Shown piece by piece: positions 13,755 through 23,985 of a DNA stretch of 64,000 nucleotides. The stretch comes from Climacteris rufus (lineage: Eukaryota; Chordata; Aves; Passeriformes; Climacteridae). The notes under the pieces are model-generated. The model saw nothing but the letters and a program-made list of their open reading frames with translations. It was not told the origin of the DNA and made no database searches. The stretch spans positions 1,658,174-1,722,173 of the forward strand of contig VZRZ01001244.1 of NCBI GenBank assembly GCA_013398175.1. The letters run 5' to 3'. Positions within the stretch are counted from its first letter, which is position 1. Each line of letters begins with the position of its first letter. The position numbers were made by a program, and so were the translations under genes.

Positions 13755-13818
13755 GCAAGTGAGATTTGAACTAGATAATCTTTATGGTCTCTCCCACCCT
13801 AAACCATTCTATGATTTT
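13755..13818 (+). mobile_element. CR1 LINE 3' tail, plus strand
   Basis: The segment ends in CCATTCTATGATTTT, the CR1 terminal octamer repeat, preceded by TTTGAACTAGATAATCTTTA and GGTCTCTCCCACCCTAAA, which correspond to the CR1 'ttggactagatgatcttaaaggtcttttccaacctaaa' block. Only the last few dozen bases survive. It is more diverged than the copy on the minus strand at 15.7 kb. Confidence 0.7.
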
Positions 13819-13835
13819 CCTGGGAAAGCCAAGAG

Positions 13836-13873
13836 AGTGCAGATTCTAAAAGAAAGTGCAGCTTCTAAAAGTG
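13836..13873 (+). repeat. 19-bp tandem duplication
   Basis: Two adjacent 19-bp units starting AGTGCAG and containing TTCTAAAAG differ at three positions. They start 18 bases after the CR1 tail. The divergence between the units suggests an old duplication. Confidence 0.8.
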
Positions 13874-15173
13874 AACATCACAACCTGGATTTCTTAAGTT
13901 GTCCTGACTCCAAGAGATTTTAACAAAGTTGCTACTGCTTTATTGTTTATTGAAAGAGTGATTTTGTAAGAAATACCTTTCTTGTGTCTGTGATGCTCTG
14001 GTGCTCCCTCTCTATTGATATCTCTTAAAATGCTTGAATATGTGGACTTCATGTTTGTTCATTATCCAGAGGTCTTAGCAGCTTCTGGCTAAGTGGAAAC
14101 TACTAGGGTAGAGGGCTCAGGTGTACTTGATACTCTGTGACAGAGCAAGATTAAAATCTTCAGAAATAATTGAGAGGAAATGAAAAAACAATGTCTCTTG
14201 TTATAGAAGTATGGATGGTAGAGTACATAAATTGTTCTTAATCGTGGATTAATACTGGTTATTCTGAGTGCTTGAAAAAAGCAACAATGTGCTGATTAGA
14301 GAACTGACTTTTATTCTGAATTTAGTGATAAGCCTTACTTTGCAGCTGAGAAAACTGTTTGGCGCATTATTTTTCTTTTAAAATGCACTTGTAGCAGTGA
14401 AATACTGGATTTGCAGACTTAGCTGAAAGCATTGCTACTGAAGCTGCAAAAGGCCAGTAGTTGTCTTTCTTGCACAGAAAGTATCCTAATAGGTGGAGAA
14501 CTGGGGGAGAACCACTTAGTACCACTTTCATAACCTATAGTAATTCATTTATTGTGTAGAACATATAGTTTACTGCTATTTATATTTCCAGCTGCATCTA
14601 CAGTAACAGTATAATAAAGGAATATTTTATATATTTCATGTTGAACTTTGGATAAGGTCAGAGTTCATAAGTGGTTTAGTTTCAGTTGGCTTTTTTCTCA
14701 AGTATTTTCATGGGTTGTGGGTGTTTTTTCAAACAGCTTATGATTTTCATGTGTTATCTTTTATTTTTTCACTGGCTTTGTCAGCTGTAGGGATGATCTA
14801 ATGTTCTCTTTTCATTAACATCGGTAGTAAATATAAATGCAGACAGTGATAAATTATTCCTTTTGTTGCTTTTCACTTTATTGGGCAGTAGGAGATCCTA
14901 GCAGTCTAGGAAAACAGTATGTTGCAAATAATCCTCTCAAAGGAGAGAAAAAGTGTATTTCATGCATTGTAAAATATAGCAAGCAGTCAAATTAAACAAA
15001 TATATCTACTCTAATGGCATTTCAAAACTGTGTAGCAAAGGAGTCAGCAATCTCAGGTAGAAGAGTCTGATGAAAATTTTGAGTCTTGTGTATTGAGATG
15101 GTTATTGCTTTTCTTGATTTTTCTATTTCTCCTTTGCAATGCAAGGACAAATCTTCCACCTTAAAGAGTGACC
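13874..15173. other. No gene; unique AT-rich DNA
   Basis: I see nothing recognisable here apart from short A and T runs. Confidence 0.5.
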
Positions 15174-15201
15174 ACTTTAAGGTCACTCCTGACCTTAAAG
15201 T
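15174..15201. promoter_or_regulatory. Perfect inverted repeat with AGGTCA half-sites (IR4)
   Basis: Arms ACTTTAAGGTCA (15174-15185) and TGACCTTAAAGT (15190-15201) are exact reverse complements separated by CTCC. Each arm holds TTTAAGGTCA, a close fit to the extended half-site used by ROR/ERR-type nuclear receptors, and the pair forms an inverted repeat of AGGTCA with spacer 4. A third copy of ACCTTAAAG lies just upstream at about 15158. The symmetry is seen directly; binding is inference, and a chance palindrome or DNA hairpin is the alternative. Confidence 0.4.
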
Positions 15202-15660
15202 CAATGTGAGTTTGTCTTTGACATGGCTGGTGCCGGGGTTTCATCCCTAGCCTGTATGACTTATGACTGTCCCTCAGAGGTAAGATTTTACATTTGCTGA
15301 TAGTTATGTATCTGTCTCTATTCATCTGAGCAACTAAATAATGAGAAAGGTGACAAGTATATGGATTTTCCTTTTATTTTTTTGTCTTTGAGGGTGGGAA
15401 TCTTTGGCATAGTGGGTAAATTTCCCTACTTGATGAGTAGTCACTGGCTTTTACAACACCCCTTGGCTGAGCTGACAGAAATGATTTTGATGTAGCAGCT
15501 TGCTGCTGGAAAATGCTGATGGAGCGGAATGAAAGCACTCTGTGGGAATATGTCAGTGTCATGAGATTTTCAGGGGAAAACAGGCTGACTTCCACCCTGA
15601 CCAGCCACCTGTTTGCTGGCTAGCTTTGCATATAGACATTTCTGAAAACGTATATTCTTT
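15202..15660. other. No gene; unique DNA
   Basis: No feature recognised. A minus-strand open frame at 15374-15595 lacks any family signature. Confidence 0.5.
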
Positions 15661-15892
15661 GAATCACAGAATACTTTGGGGCACTTAAGTAGAAGGGACC
15701 TTAGAGATCATCCAGTTCCCACCCTCCACCATGAGCAGGGATACCTTCCACTAGACCAGTTTTGCTCAGAGCCCCATCCAGCCTGGCCTTGAACACTGCT
15801 GGGGATGGGGCATCCACAGCTTCTCGGGGCAACCTGTGCCGGTGTCTCACCACTCTCACAATAAACACTTCTTCCTTATATTTAATCTAAGA
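15661..15892 (-). mobile_element. CR1 LINE 3' end, minus strand, well preserved
   Basis: Read on the minus strand this is the terminal part of CR1, ending in ATTCTGTGATTC, the octamer repeat that primes its reverse transcription. On the plus strand the conserved words AGAAGGGACCTTAGAGATCA, CAGCCTGGCCTTGAACACT, GGGGATGGGGCATCCACAGC and CTCACCACTCTCACAATAAA follow the consensus in order. Only the 3' untranslated part is present, so the copy was 5'-truncated and encodes nothing. It is the least diverged CR1 in the window, hence probably the youngest. CR1 normally makes no clear target duplication and none is seen. Confidence 0.95.
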
Positions 15893-16608
15893 CATGAAAA
15901 GTCTCGTTTCTGAATTTTAGTTCCAATTTGGAAGAAAAAACCAATTATTTGGAAATGTGGAAGCTTTCGGGGATCTCAGTTTTGTTATCTGTACAAACCC
16001 TTCCATGTAATAACTTTGCAGTTTTCTACTGGGTTGTTTCTATTTGTGGAGTAGAAAAAGAGTGTGCAGGAAGTGAGATTGCATTAATTTTTTTCTATTC
16101 TTTACCTAGAATTGTTATTGTCATCTCCCATTTATGCCTTGTAGATGGGTTGTGTAGACATGAATCCTTTCTGCGACCGATTCTCTGAGAAGCATCTTAG
16201 ATATGTTAAAAATGGTGCTTTTTTTTGGTATCCTCTATAGCAGACATATAACTCTCTCTTAAGCATGCTTTGGGCAGAGGATCCAAAATGAATTTTTTAA
16301 CTCTGTGTTATCCTCTGTACTGAACACTCAGTGATATGTTATGTTTTCCTTCTGGTTGATCATGCTTCATGAGTTCTTTAGTCACAGCATCGAGCAGAGT
16401 GGTGATTGAGATGTCAGCTCTGAAAATCCAAAGCTGTAATTGAGGGTAATTTTAATCTTCACTTAAGTGATTGTTGAAAGCTATTGGAGAGAATACAGAG
16501 GAAGTGTCGGTCTCAGAAGTTCTTTTCTTGTATGTTTTTCATCTGGTAGGAGAAACAGGTTGTGTATTTTCAGAAGACAATTGAGTAACCTGATAGTAAT
16601 TTTTCTTC

Positions 16609-16624
16609 TTTTTTTTTTTTTTTT
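16609..16624 (+). repeat. Poly(T) tract
   Basis: Sixteen T in a row, preceded by a pyrimidine-rich TTTTCTTC. No retrocopy or SINE body is recognisable on the side where one would be expected, so I treat it as a simple homopolymer. Confidence 0.9.
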
Positions 16625-18642
16625 GGTGCCCTTTTGTGATGGCATCTGTCCGTCTGTTTTTCTGTCTTTGTGATCAGCAAAAAATATGAGAAGCAATCTC
16701 CTTGGCAGACAAGGATCTGGACATGTTAAGTAGCTATGTTAGTATCTTCTAGATCCTGAAGAGGGCTAAACAAAATCAAAACCGTACAGGAGATACTGTT
16801 GCATGCATGTGGCCAAGAACAAATTAATTTGGGACAGCAGAAATCCTATAGGTCTCTTGTATTTATTTGATAGATCACCTTCTCTCCAAATAACTCTTTG
16901 ACAGCTCTCTTGGTGCACTAAAGAGAAGAGGTACATCATTTGCTATCTTCTGATCATATACAAGTATTTGTTTTCTCCCCTAGGGTAGGAATTTGGTTCC
17001 TGGTATTTCAAAATATAAGGCATTTTTCTTTATGACTTTGGACTTTCCGTCGTGACTTTGGAATCAGGTTTTGACTTACGGTGACAGCGCTGTTCAAACA
17101 AAGTCATATTCAGACAAAACAGGGAATGTATCAAAGATTTAATCTAAGCTAGTTTCAAAATACTATCAAATAGCCTTTTGAGTTAGATGAGATAAACACT
17201 TTGTGCTTTGTTATTCTGTGGAAAAAAGGTTTTAGTTCTGCAACGTGCAGTGCTTGAGCAAAAAGAGAAAGCTTGGGAATTTTTAGAAGATATTAGATAG
17301 AAAAGAGGTGGGAGGGTAACACTGCTTTCAAATATAGCCTCTGTTTTCTCATTGCTTTAGTGTGTTATTAAGTAAAAAGATTATTATAATATATAATTTC
17401 TGGTGATACAAAGAAGCATCTTTGTTTTACCTGCACTGTTGAGACTAATCACAGTATTGTTTTTGCTTCCTTTTATAGGTTGCCTTTCTGAAGATGTGAA
17501 GAACACAGATACCTGGGTTGAAAACTATTGTCAGATTTATTTTCTGCAGAAATGTGTACGCCAATGGTGTGACTTCTAGAAGAAAATCCTGACAATACAA
17601 AAGAAAATGGGGGGGGTGGTGCATATTCTTCATATCTGAATGTGTGTCATTTTGTATCCGGTACATTCTTAGATGTCATTCTAAGAGTGATTTACCTGTC
17701 ATCAGCTGGGATGACTATTATGACAATTATGTCTTCATTGCCAAAAAGAAATTCTCTGTACTCTCTATCTTGTACTACCTTTATCACTGTTTGATAGCAT
17801 ATGTATGTCCTTGGGAAAGTTCATAACTGGTAGCAAATATTTCAAAATGTCGTGGATACTAATGTACGTTCTTTATTTCTTTGTTCTGTTGAAGTTGGAG
17901 GTCCAACTTTAAAACAAAAAATACTTTTTTTGTTAAACTTACATGTTTATCATGTATATTGTTTCTGCATTAAGGTTTACCTTTCTGCTTAGGAGTGAAT
18001 GAAGACAGATTCTGCATTTCTATACAATAGGTAGATTTTTTTTAAAACTATGAATGTTTTGGAGAATCAAGGTTTTGTGATTACTTGGAATAATTATTCC
18101 TCCAGCTTCAAAAAAGAGCATGTGTGTGAAGGCTGGCCCTCCAGAAACTACTGGAGGTGAAAGACAGTTGTAGAAAGTCAATACAGCTACTCCAAAGTGT
18201 TCTCTGTTGTGGATGCTCACCTGCATTCCATGGGAGCAAGAGTGTATTTCCATGGAACCCAGAAGCTGCTGCCACATTTGGTTTTGGAATGGATTACTTA
18301 CTTAGTTGACAGCAATTTTTGCCTTCACTTGTCCAGGGGAACAGGATGGTCTAAGTTCATAGGTAAAGGATCAGAAAAGAAGCCTCCTGGCATTTTTGCC
18401 TCAATTCCTGCACATTGGGATGGCCTGCTTGAATTAGAAGGAGGTGGTCCTTTAACACCAACCATCTCTTTTATCCCAGGTATCCCAGACCCTTCCAGGG
18501 TCTTACTCCATATCTGCCTTGTTTATCTGTGATTTTCCTTAAACAGCTGCTCTTGGAAAAACAGTCAGGTACTGGACTGGTTCGTTTGATGCAGTGTGAC
18601 AATTGTTACATTCTCAGAATATATGCAAAAAGGTATCCAAAC

Positions 18643-18703
18643 AGAAAAAAACCCAAAACGAAAAAACCAACAACAAAAAACCCAACAACAATGACAAAAA
18701 AAA
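18643..18703 (+). repeat. A-rich low-complexity tract
   Basis: About 60 bases composed mostly of A runs broken by C, such as AAAACCAACAAC. It could be the degraded poly(A) tail of a retroposed sequence lying to its left, but I recognise no source transcript. Confidence 0.8.
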
Positions 18704-19697
18704 TGGAGAGAGTCTGTTTATGTAGGCTGATTTGTTCAAACTCTTAAAATAAAGAGGTGCTGCCTTTTTGGAAAACAGCTATATTTTGGGAATGTGAATT
18801 CTAGAAGGAATATTCTTGTTAGATGACTTCTTTGAAAATTTTTGAACTTCAAGGGAAGTTAACATGCTCTTTACTCATTAGATGATCCTAATTTAGGAAG
18901 TGACCCTACAAAGTATTGGACACCTGGGTTTTACACGTCCAAAGACAAGTACCTGAGGTCTTCCAGCACCCAGTCTGGATATAATTTTTCTGTATTTTAG
19001 TTTTCAGTACTGAAGGAAGAACAAAATTATTCTGACTTTTGCATTCAGGGACTACATTATCTAGCTCCAAGATATTTTGTCTATGCACCAATGTTGAGTC
19101 ATTTTATGAATAAAATATTTTTTCTAAATTAGTTTACCATTTGTTTTGCTTAATTTCTGTGACAGTTTCAGCATCGCAGAGTATGACTGAGCAATTTGCA
19201 GAGGGAAGTCATTCATATCACACCAAAACAGGCCAAGTTTAAAATCTTTTCCAGGCTCTAAATGACTCCTGTTATTGTTTTGCATGTATAGAGCAATCTT
19301 GGGTCAGAGAATTTTTATGCTGCTGAGGTTCAGTGTCTGTCGTGTCGTGCCTCTGGTATTATGGCCATAAAAGGTTCATCTGCCTCTGGTAACATGGTTC
19401 CAAAATGATGAGTGCAGACATTTCATTGGGAGTATTCTGGGGGGGTAAAAGCCCTTTCAGAGATGAAATACAGATCAAACCAATCCAGCCTGGTCTATCT
19501 TCACCTGTAGGAGTTAATGGCTCCCATCATGCTAATACAATGCCAGTGCTACAGCAGGCTCGGGAAGGAAATCCTGAGAAAGTGCACTGTGAGAGAGAGT
19601 GCAGTGTGTACTCCTAAAACATCAAATTTCTTAGCGGCTTGTCCTCTGCCTGTTTATGCTTTACGATTTTCCTGATTCTTTTTGACCCTGTGCATTG

Positions 19698-20249
19698 TTG
19701 AACTGGGTCTGCCTGTGGTGGAGTTAATGTTCTTCATAACTGCCCATATGGTGCTGTGGTTTGTGGCTCCAACGGTGCCTCGAACGACAATATTTTGGCT
19801 ATAGCTGAACTTATTTCCCATTCTGCACCCACCTACCCCAGTAACAGGCTGAAGGTGGGCAGGAGGGGGGACACAGTAGGAACAGCTGACCTGAATTGGC
19901 CAGAGGGATATCCTGTAGCATACAGCATCAAGCACAGCAGTGAAAGTGGTGGTAGAGGAAGAAAAGGGGAGAGGGGTGTCTTCCAAGCTTGTGGTTGCTC
20001 AGAGAATACCCGAGCATTGGTCTGCTTGTGGGAAGAGACAAGTTACTGCCTTTGCATCACTTAGTTCCATTTTTGTTTGTTTGTTTGTTTGTTTGTTTTT
20101 TCCTCTTCATTTATTAAGCTGTCTTCCAACCCACAGGTTTTGTTGCTTTTTTCTTCCTGTTCTCTGCCCCATCATGCTGATGAAGGAATGAGGGTGTGAG
20201 TGAGTAGCTGGATGGGTGCTTACCTGCTGGCCAGGGTTGACCCACCACA
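19698..20249 (+). mobile_element. ERVL-type solo LTR, plus strand
   Basis: The segment follows the common avian ERVL-like LTR pattern in order: GGAGTTAATGTTCTTCATA near the 5' end, the TTTTGGCTATAGCTGAAC block at 19795, ACAGCTGACCTGAATTGGCC at 19882-19901, GGGATATCCTGTAGCATA, then TTATTAAGCTGTCTTCCAAC and CCCACAGGTTTT downstream, and a terminus like GGGTTGACCCACCACA. The family usually ends in GGTTAAACCACGACA. The direct repeat ATTG (19694-19697 and 20250-20253) fits a short target duplication. No retroviral genes adjoin it, so it is probably a solo LTR left by recombination. A (TTTG)n tract has expanded inside it. Family by recall of the pattern; the exact subfamily is unknown. Confidence 0.8.
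20071..20101 (+). repeat. (TTTG)n microsatellite inside the LTR
   Basis: TTTG is repeated about six times and is flanked by T runs. It sits where this LTR family is normally rich in T and G, so it probably grew from the LTR itself. Confidence 0.9.
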
Positions 20250-20253
20250 ATTG

Positions 20254-23200
20254 GAAGTAGTAGTTGTGAAATCCCCAAAAGAAAAAGATTAAATCTCTCT
20301 GTTCCAGCTGCCCTCCCATTTGGGACATTTTCCTTCCCCATGTTCCCAATGGCCATAGTTGCCTGTCTGTGTCTATACCAGGGGCAGGGCAATTGGACAC
20401 AATTGGTGTCATTTTTCCCTTTCCTTGATTCTAGCTCTGAGACCTCCACTGTCATTTAACTATTGAAATGATTGAAAAATATAAGACTGTATTTGATAAT
20501 ATATAATTGTCTCAGATGTTTTTCAATTTGAAAATAGATTTATTTGGCTGTGTTCAGAAAATAAATGATCTTATGCTCTGCCACGTACCAGGTAGTGTGT
20601 TATTCAGAACTCCTGTTTCTGAAGACAACTTCATTGGCTTTTTTTCCTCCCCTCCTATTTCTTGTGTCACCTTTCCTACTGAGCCAGTAGTGGATTTGAG
20701 GTGTGACAGCTTCATTTGACACTTTCTTGCAATCTCACTGCTTTATAAAAGCAAAACTTGGCCTTTGTTATCTTTGCAGTGAGCCACAGGCTCTTAAAAA
20801 AATGGACTTAGGTTCAGAAAGGCTGTTGAGTTCCCCTCACGTCTTCGTCCTTGACCTTTGCCTATTGCTGCTCTCACCTCCATTTCTCTCTCTGCTGTAT
20901 AGCATGATATTTTGTTTTGTTGTTTCCTTGTTGACATCAGCATTTTGAGAAGTAGTATAAGTACAAAGTACACTTAGTTACTGTGTTACTTGCTTTGCAT
21001 CCAGAGTTAGTCGTATGTTTTAATCTAGCCTAAAAACCATGTTTGGATATAACCATAACAGTAAGTTTGTTTCATTTTGAAGTGTGCAGACAGTATCTCC
21101 AATGAAGATGGAAAAGCATGCACCAAGATAGGGGCTGGCCTAGAAGCTGTGCCCTTACAAAATGTTTGGTCCTTCTTATCACTTGACCTCTCTCCCCAGC
21201 ATTTTCTGTCTCTCACAGTCTTGATTTTTCACTGAAGAAACTGTCTTAATTTTTGCTTTCTGTAGTGCCAAGCACAGTGTTAGCCCTGAAGTAGTAATAG
21301 ATAATCCACAATGATGTTAAGAAGTCCCCAACTTGTATTTGCATTGTTTCCTAATGTGCATTTAGCAAATATGGTATGGCTCCAAGAAGATATTAAAAAT
21401 GTCGGCTTTAATTCTACTGTGTTATCAGACAACAAAGCTGGCTGCTGGTGTGGTAAAGAAAATATGCCTGTCTGTCAGACCAGGACTGTACTTGCCATTA
21501 GCAACAACAGACAACAATATTGTTGCTGTCATTAGTGGGTCACAGGGCAATTGTATTTGTGTAGGTCTTGCTATTTCTTTTTAAAAAGTTTGACCATTTA
21601 ACTGAGATAGTGAAATTGGCATAACAAATTGAGTCCCAGTGGGGTTATTTTAATTCCAAAATTAGGGTGGCTTTCAAGTTTAGTTTAATTCTCTGCTAGA
21701 GTAGGTTAGGAAAAAAACTAAATAATGATAATAAATGGGTTAGTCAGAGAGCTATAGAGGTCCTACCCTGTGAGTTGAAGGGCAAGTTCTAGCTTACCTC
21801 CGTCTTACTTTTCTGTGCAGAGAAACTTTTATATGTAAGGAACAACTTCAATTAAATTTTACAATAGATGATTCTGCTCTCAAACGTTCTGGGTTTAAAT
21901 GAGATGCTTTCCAGTAATTTTGTTTTGCTGCCTTCATTTTCATTCCTTCAGAACATCACTTTGTGGTTTCAATTTTAGACGTGGTGTCCTATCATGTCTC
22001 TCCTGGCCAACTGCTCTCCACTGTAAATGACAGGTAACTTGTTTGAGGCACTGCATTAGGTCATCCACCTCATTCCATTTGGTTTACCTCCATGGGTTTT
22101 CTTGCTACCGTTGTATCACTATCATAGAAGCACTGCAAAATCTGCAGATGGACAAATTATAGAGACACTGAGCAACTCTGCCTTTTGAAACTGCTTTGGT
22201 TTATTCATTCAGAGCAGGCTGAATTGCCTCATAGCAGATGCCATGGAGCATTCAGCAGCGTTCACAGAGTATTAGGAATTTTACAGGTGCGCATGCAAAT
22301 GGATCAGTAGAAACATTTGTGTCTTTCAATACCTGAGCGTGACATTAAAGCATGACATTTTTCTACTGTAGACAGCAATTCTGTGTCCAGATCCCATGGT
22401 TCTGTGGTTCAGTGTGTTTGGCTGGTGTTCTCTTAACAAAGCAGTAATGCTGTTGTCTCACTGCCACAGGCTTCTTTCCCATCCTTACACATGTCTTACA
22501 CATGGATTTGTGCCGGTCAGTCCTGTGTTCTTAGATGCTTCTTCTACCTGCTTATGTTCAGCAATGGTGTAAATGTATATCAATTTATCAGTGCAAACAG
22601 TAGAAAACTGTCTCTTTCAAAATATGAAAGTGTACAAGTTTATCTTACATACTTATTTGCTTTTAATCTCTTCCTCAAATTTGAAAAGCATTTTATTTTT
22701 TACCTGCTTTTGTGATAACTGAGTTTTCTGCTGTGCAGGTAGGATGGCAGAGCTGCAGATGGGCTCTACCACAAGGGGCTTGTGAAACAGATTTTACACT
22801 TCCAGTACTGACACCAGGTAATTGCAATCCCAGTGGGCTGGGCATCGTGTCTTTTACTACACGTGTTTCCTCACTTTTAAAACTATGACTGTATTGTAAG
22901 AGTCATCACTTTCCTATCTGCAACAAGGTCATTTTCTCAGCAGTGCAGCTGGGAAAAAAGGTCCCTGTGTGGCCATCAACTGAGTTCCACGGATGAAGGG
23001 CAGACCATCAAATACGATAAAGCTGATGTAGCTGTCCTGACTTTAGTGGAGCTGTTGCTAATTTGTGTCAGCCAATGACGTTCAGTGTAACAGGAGGGAG
23101 ATGAAGTCTCTTGTCTTCCTCTGTCAGTCCCACTTCAGAATATAGAATTGAGTTGGCACACATATAGAAACAGCACTGGCTATATCTGAGAAAGGCATGA

Positions 23201-23844
23201 GACCACATGTGGACAGACACAGAGTCAGTTCCATCATTGTACCATCATAATGGGAGGGCTCAGCACAGCTCACAAGTGTCCTTCCTGCAGAGGAAGGACA
23301 TTGGCTGTAAAACAAGAAGAAATCCAGCCAGTGCTCTATCAGCTCTGCATGGTGGAGTCCTAGATTAACAGGGTTTTTGAGTATATCCATGATGCAAGGG
23401 CTCTGCTCTCAACTTCTTTGTCAACCTTGTCAAAAGTTTCTAGTTTCTATCTGTGACTAATGGGAAGTATGACATGAAACAATCCAATTGTATAGTTAGT
23501 GTAGGCTGTTTGCTCAGATTACTTGACTTGTCCTTTACCAGGCTTTGATTTATGTGGACATAATATGCAAAGGGCAGGAACAGTCCTTTGTCTGAGCTTT
23601 GAAAGAAAGCTGAGGTATGGGACAATTTACAGCTTGTGCTTTGTTGCTGAAAAGAGGCTTTGTGAATTTGGTGGAATAAATATTCTCAAACGTGAAGCAT
23701 GATGAAAATGCACTAAATTCAGAGTGCCTTTTAAATTTATGGCTATTGGGAAGAAGATACGAGTTACTGTTTTAGTTGATTCACAGTAATTATTAAGATC
23801 ATATTTTGTGGCTGAGATGCACAAAAACAGCTTGACTGTTGCAA
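20254..23844. other. No gene; unique DNA
   Basis: Immediately after the LTR, 20254-20455 is open in two minus-strand frames but shows no family signature. Nothing else is recognised through 23.8 kb. Confidence 0.5.
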
Positions 23845-23985
23845 CCTCTTATCTCGGGAGTACAAAGAGCAGTGTCTGTTCCGATCCAGCAAACACAGCT
23901 CGGGCAGCTCAGGCAGTTCTGTGTAGGTAAACAAGGCGTGAGCAAGCCCCACAAAGGACGGGGAACATCGCGCCACAGAGGACTC
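23845..23985. other. Small CpG cluster
   Basis: About seven CpG dinucleotides fall within 140 bases, including GGGAACATCGCGCC at 23960-23973, in a region otherwise nearly free of CpG. It is too short for a classic CpG island. A TATA-like AATATATTAA follows at about 24007. A weak promoter, or a relic of a GC-rich repeat, could explain it. Confidence 0.3.

Larger units (their letters stand above)
15893..19693. other. No gene; unique DNA with homopolymer tracts
   Basis: No gene is supported. The stretch holds a T16 run, an A-rich tract (both listed separately) and an acceptor-like site at 17478 followed by a 32-residue open segment ending in TAG, which I do not accept as an exon. A 111-codon frame at 18197-18532 has no family signature. 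Confidence 0.5.

Noticed and set aside
17479..17579. Possible last coding exon after a CTTTTATAG acceptor, 32 residues then TAG
   Set aside because: The peptide is unknown to me, an intervening AG weakens the acceptor and no upstream exon is visible.
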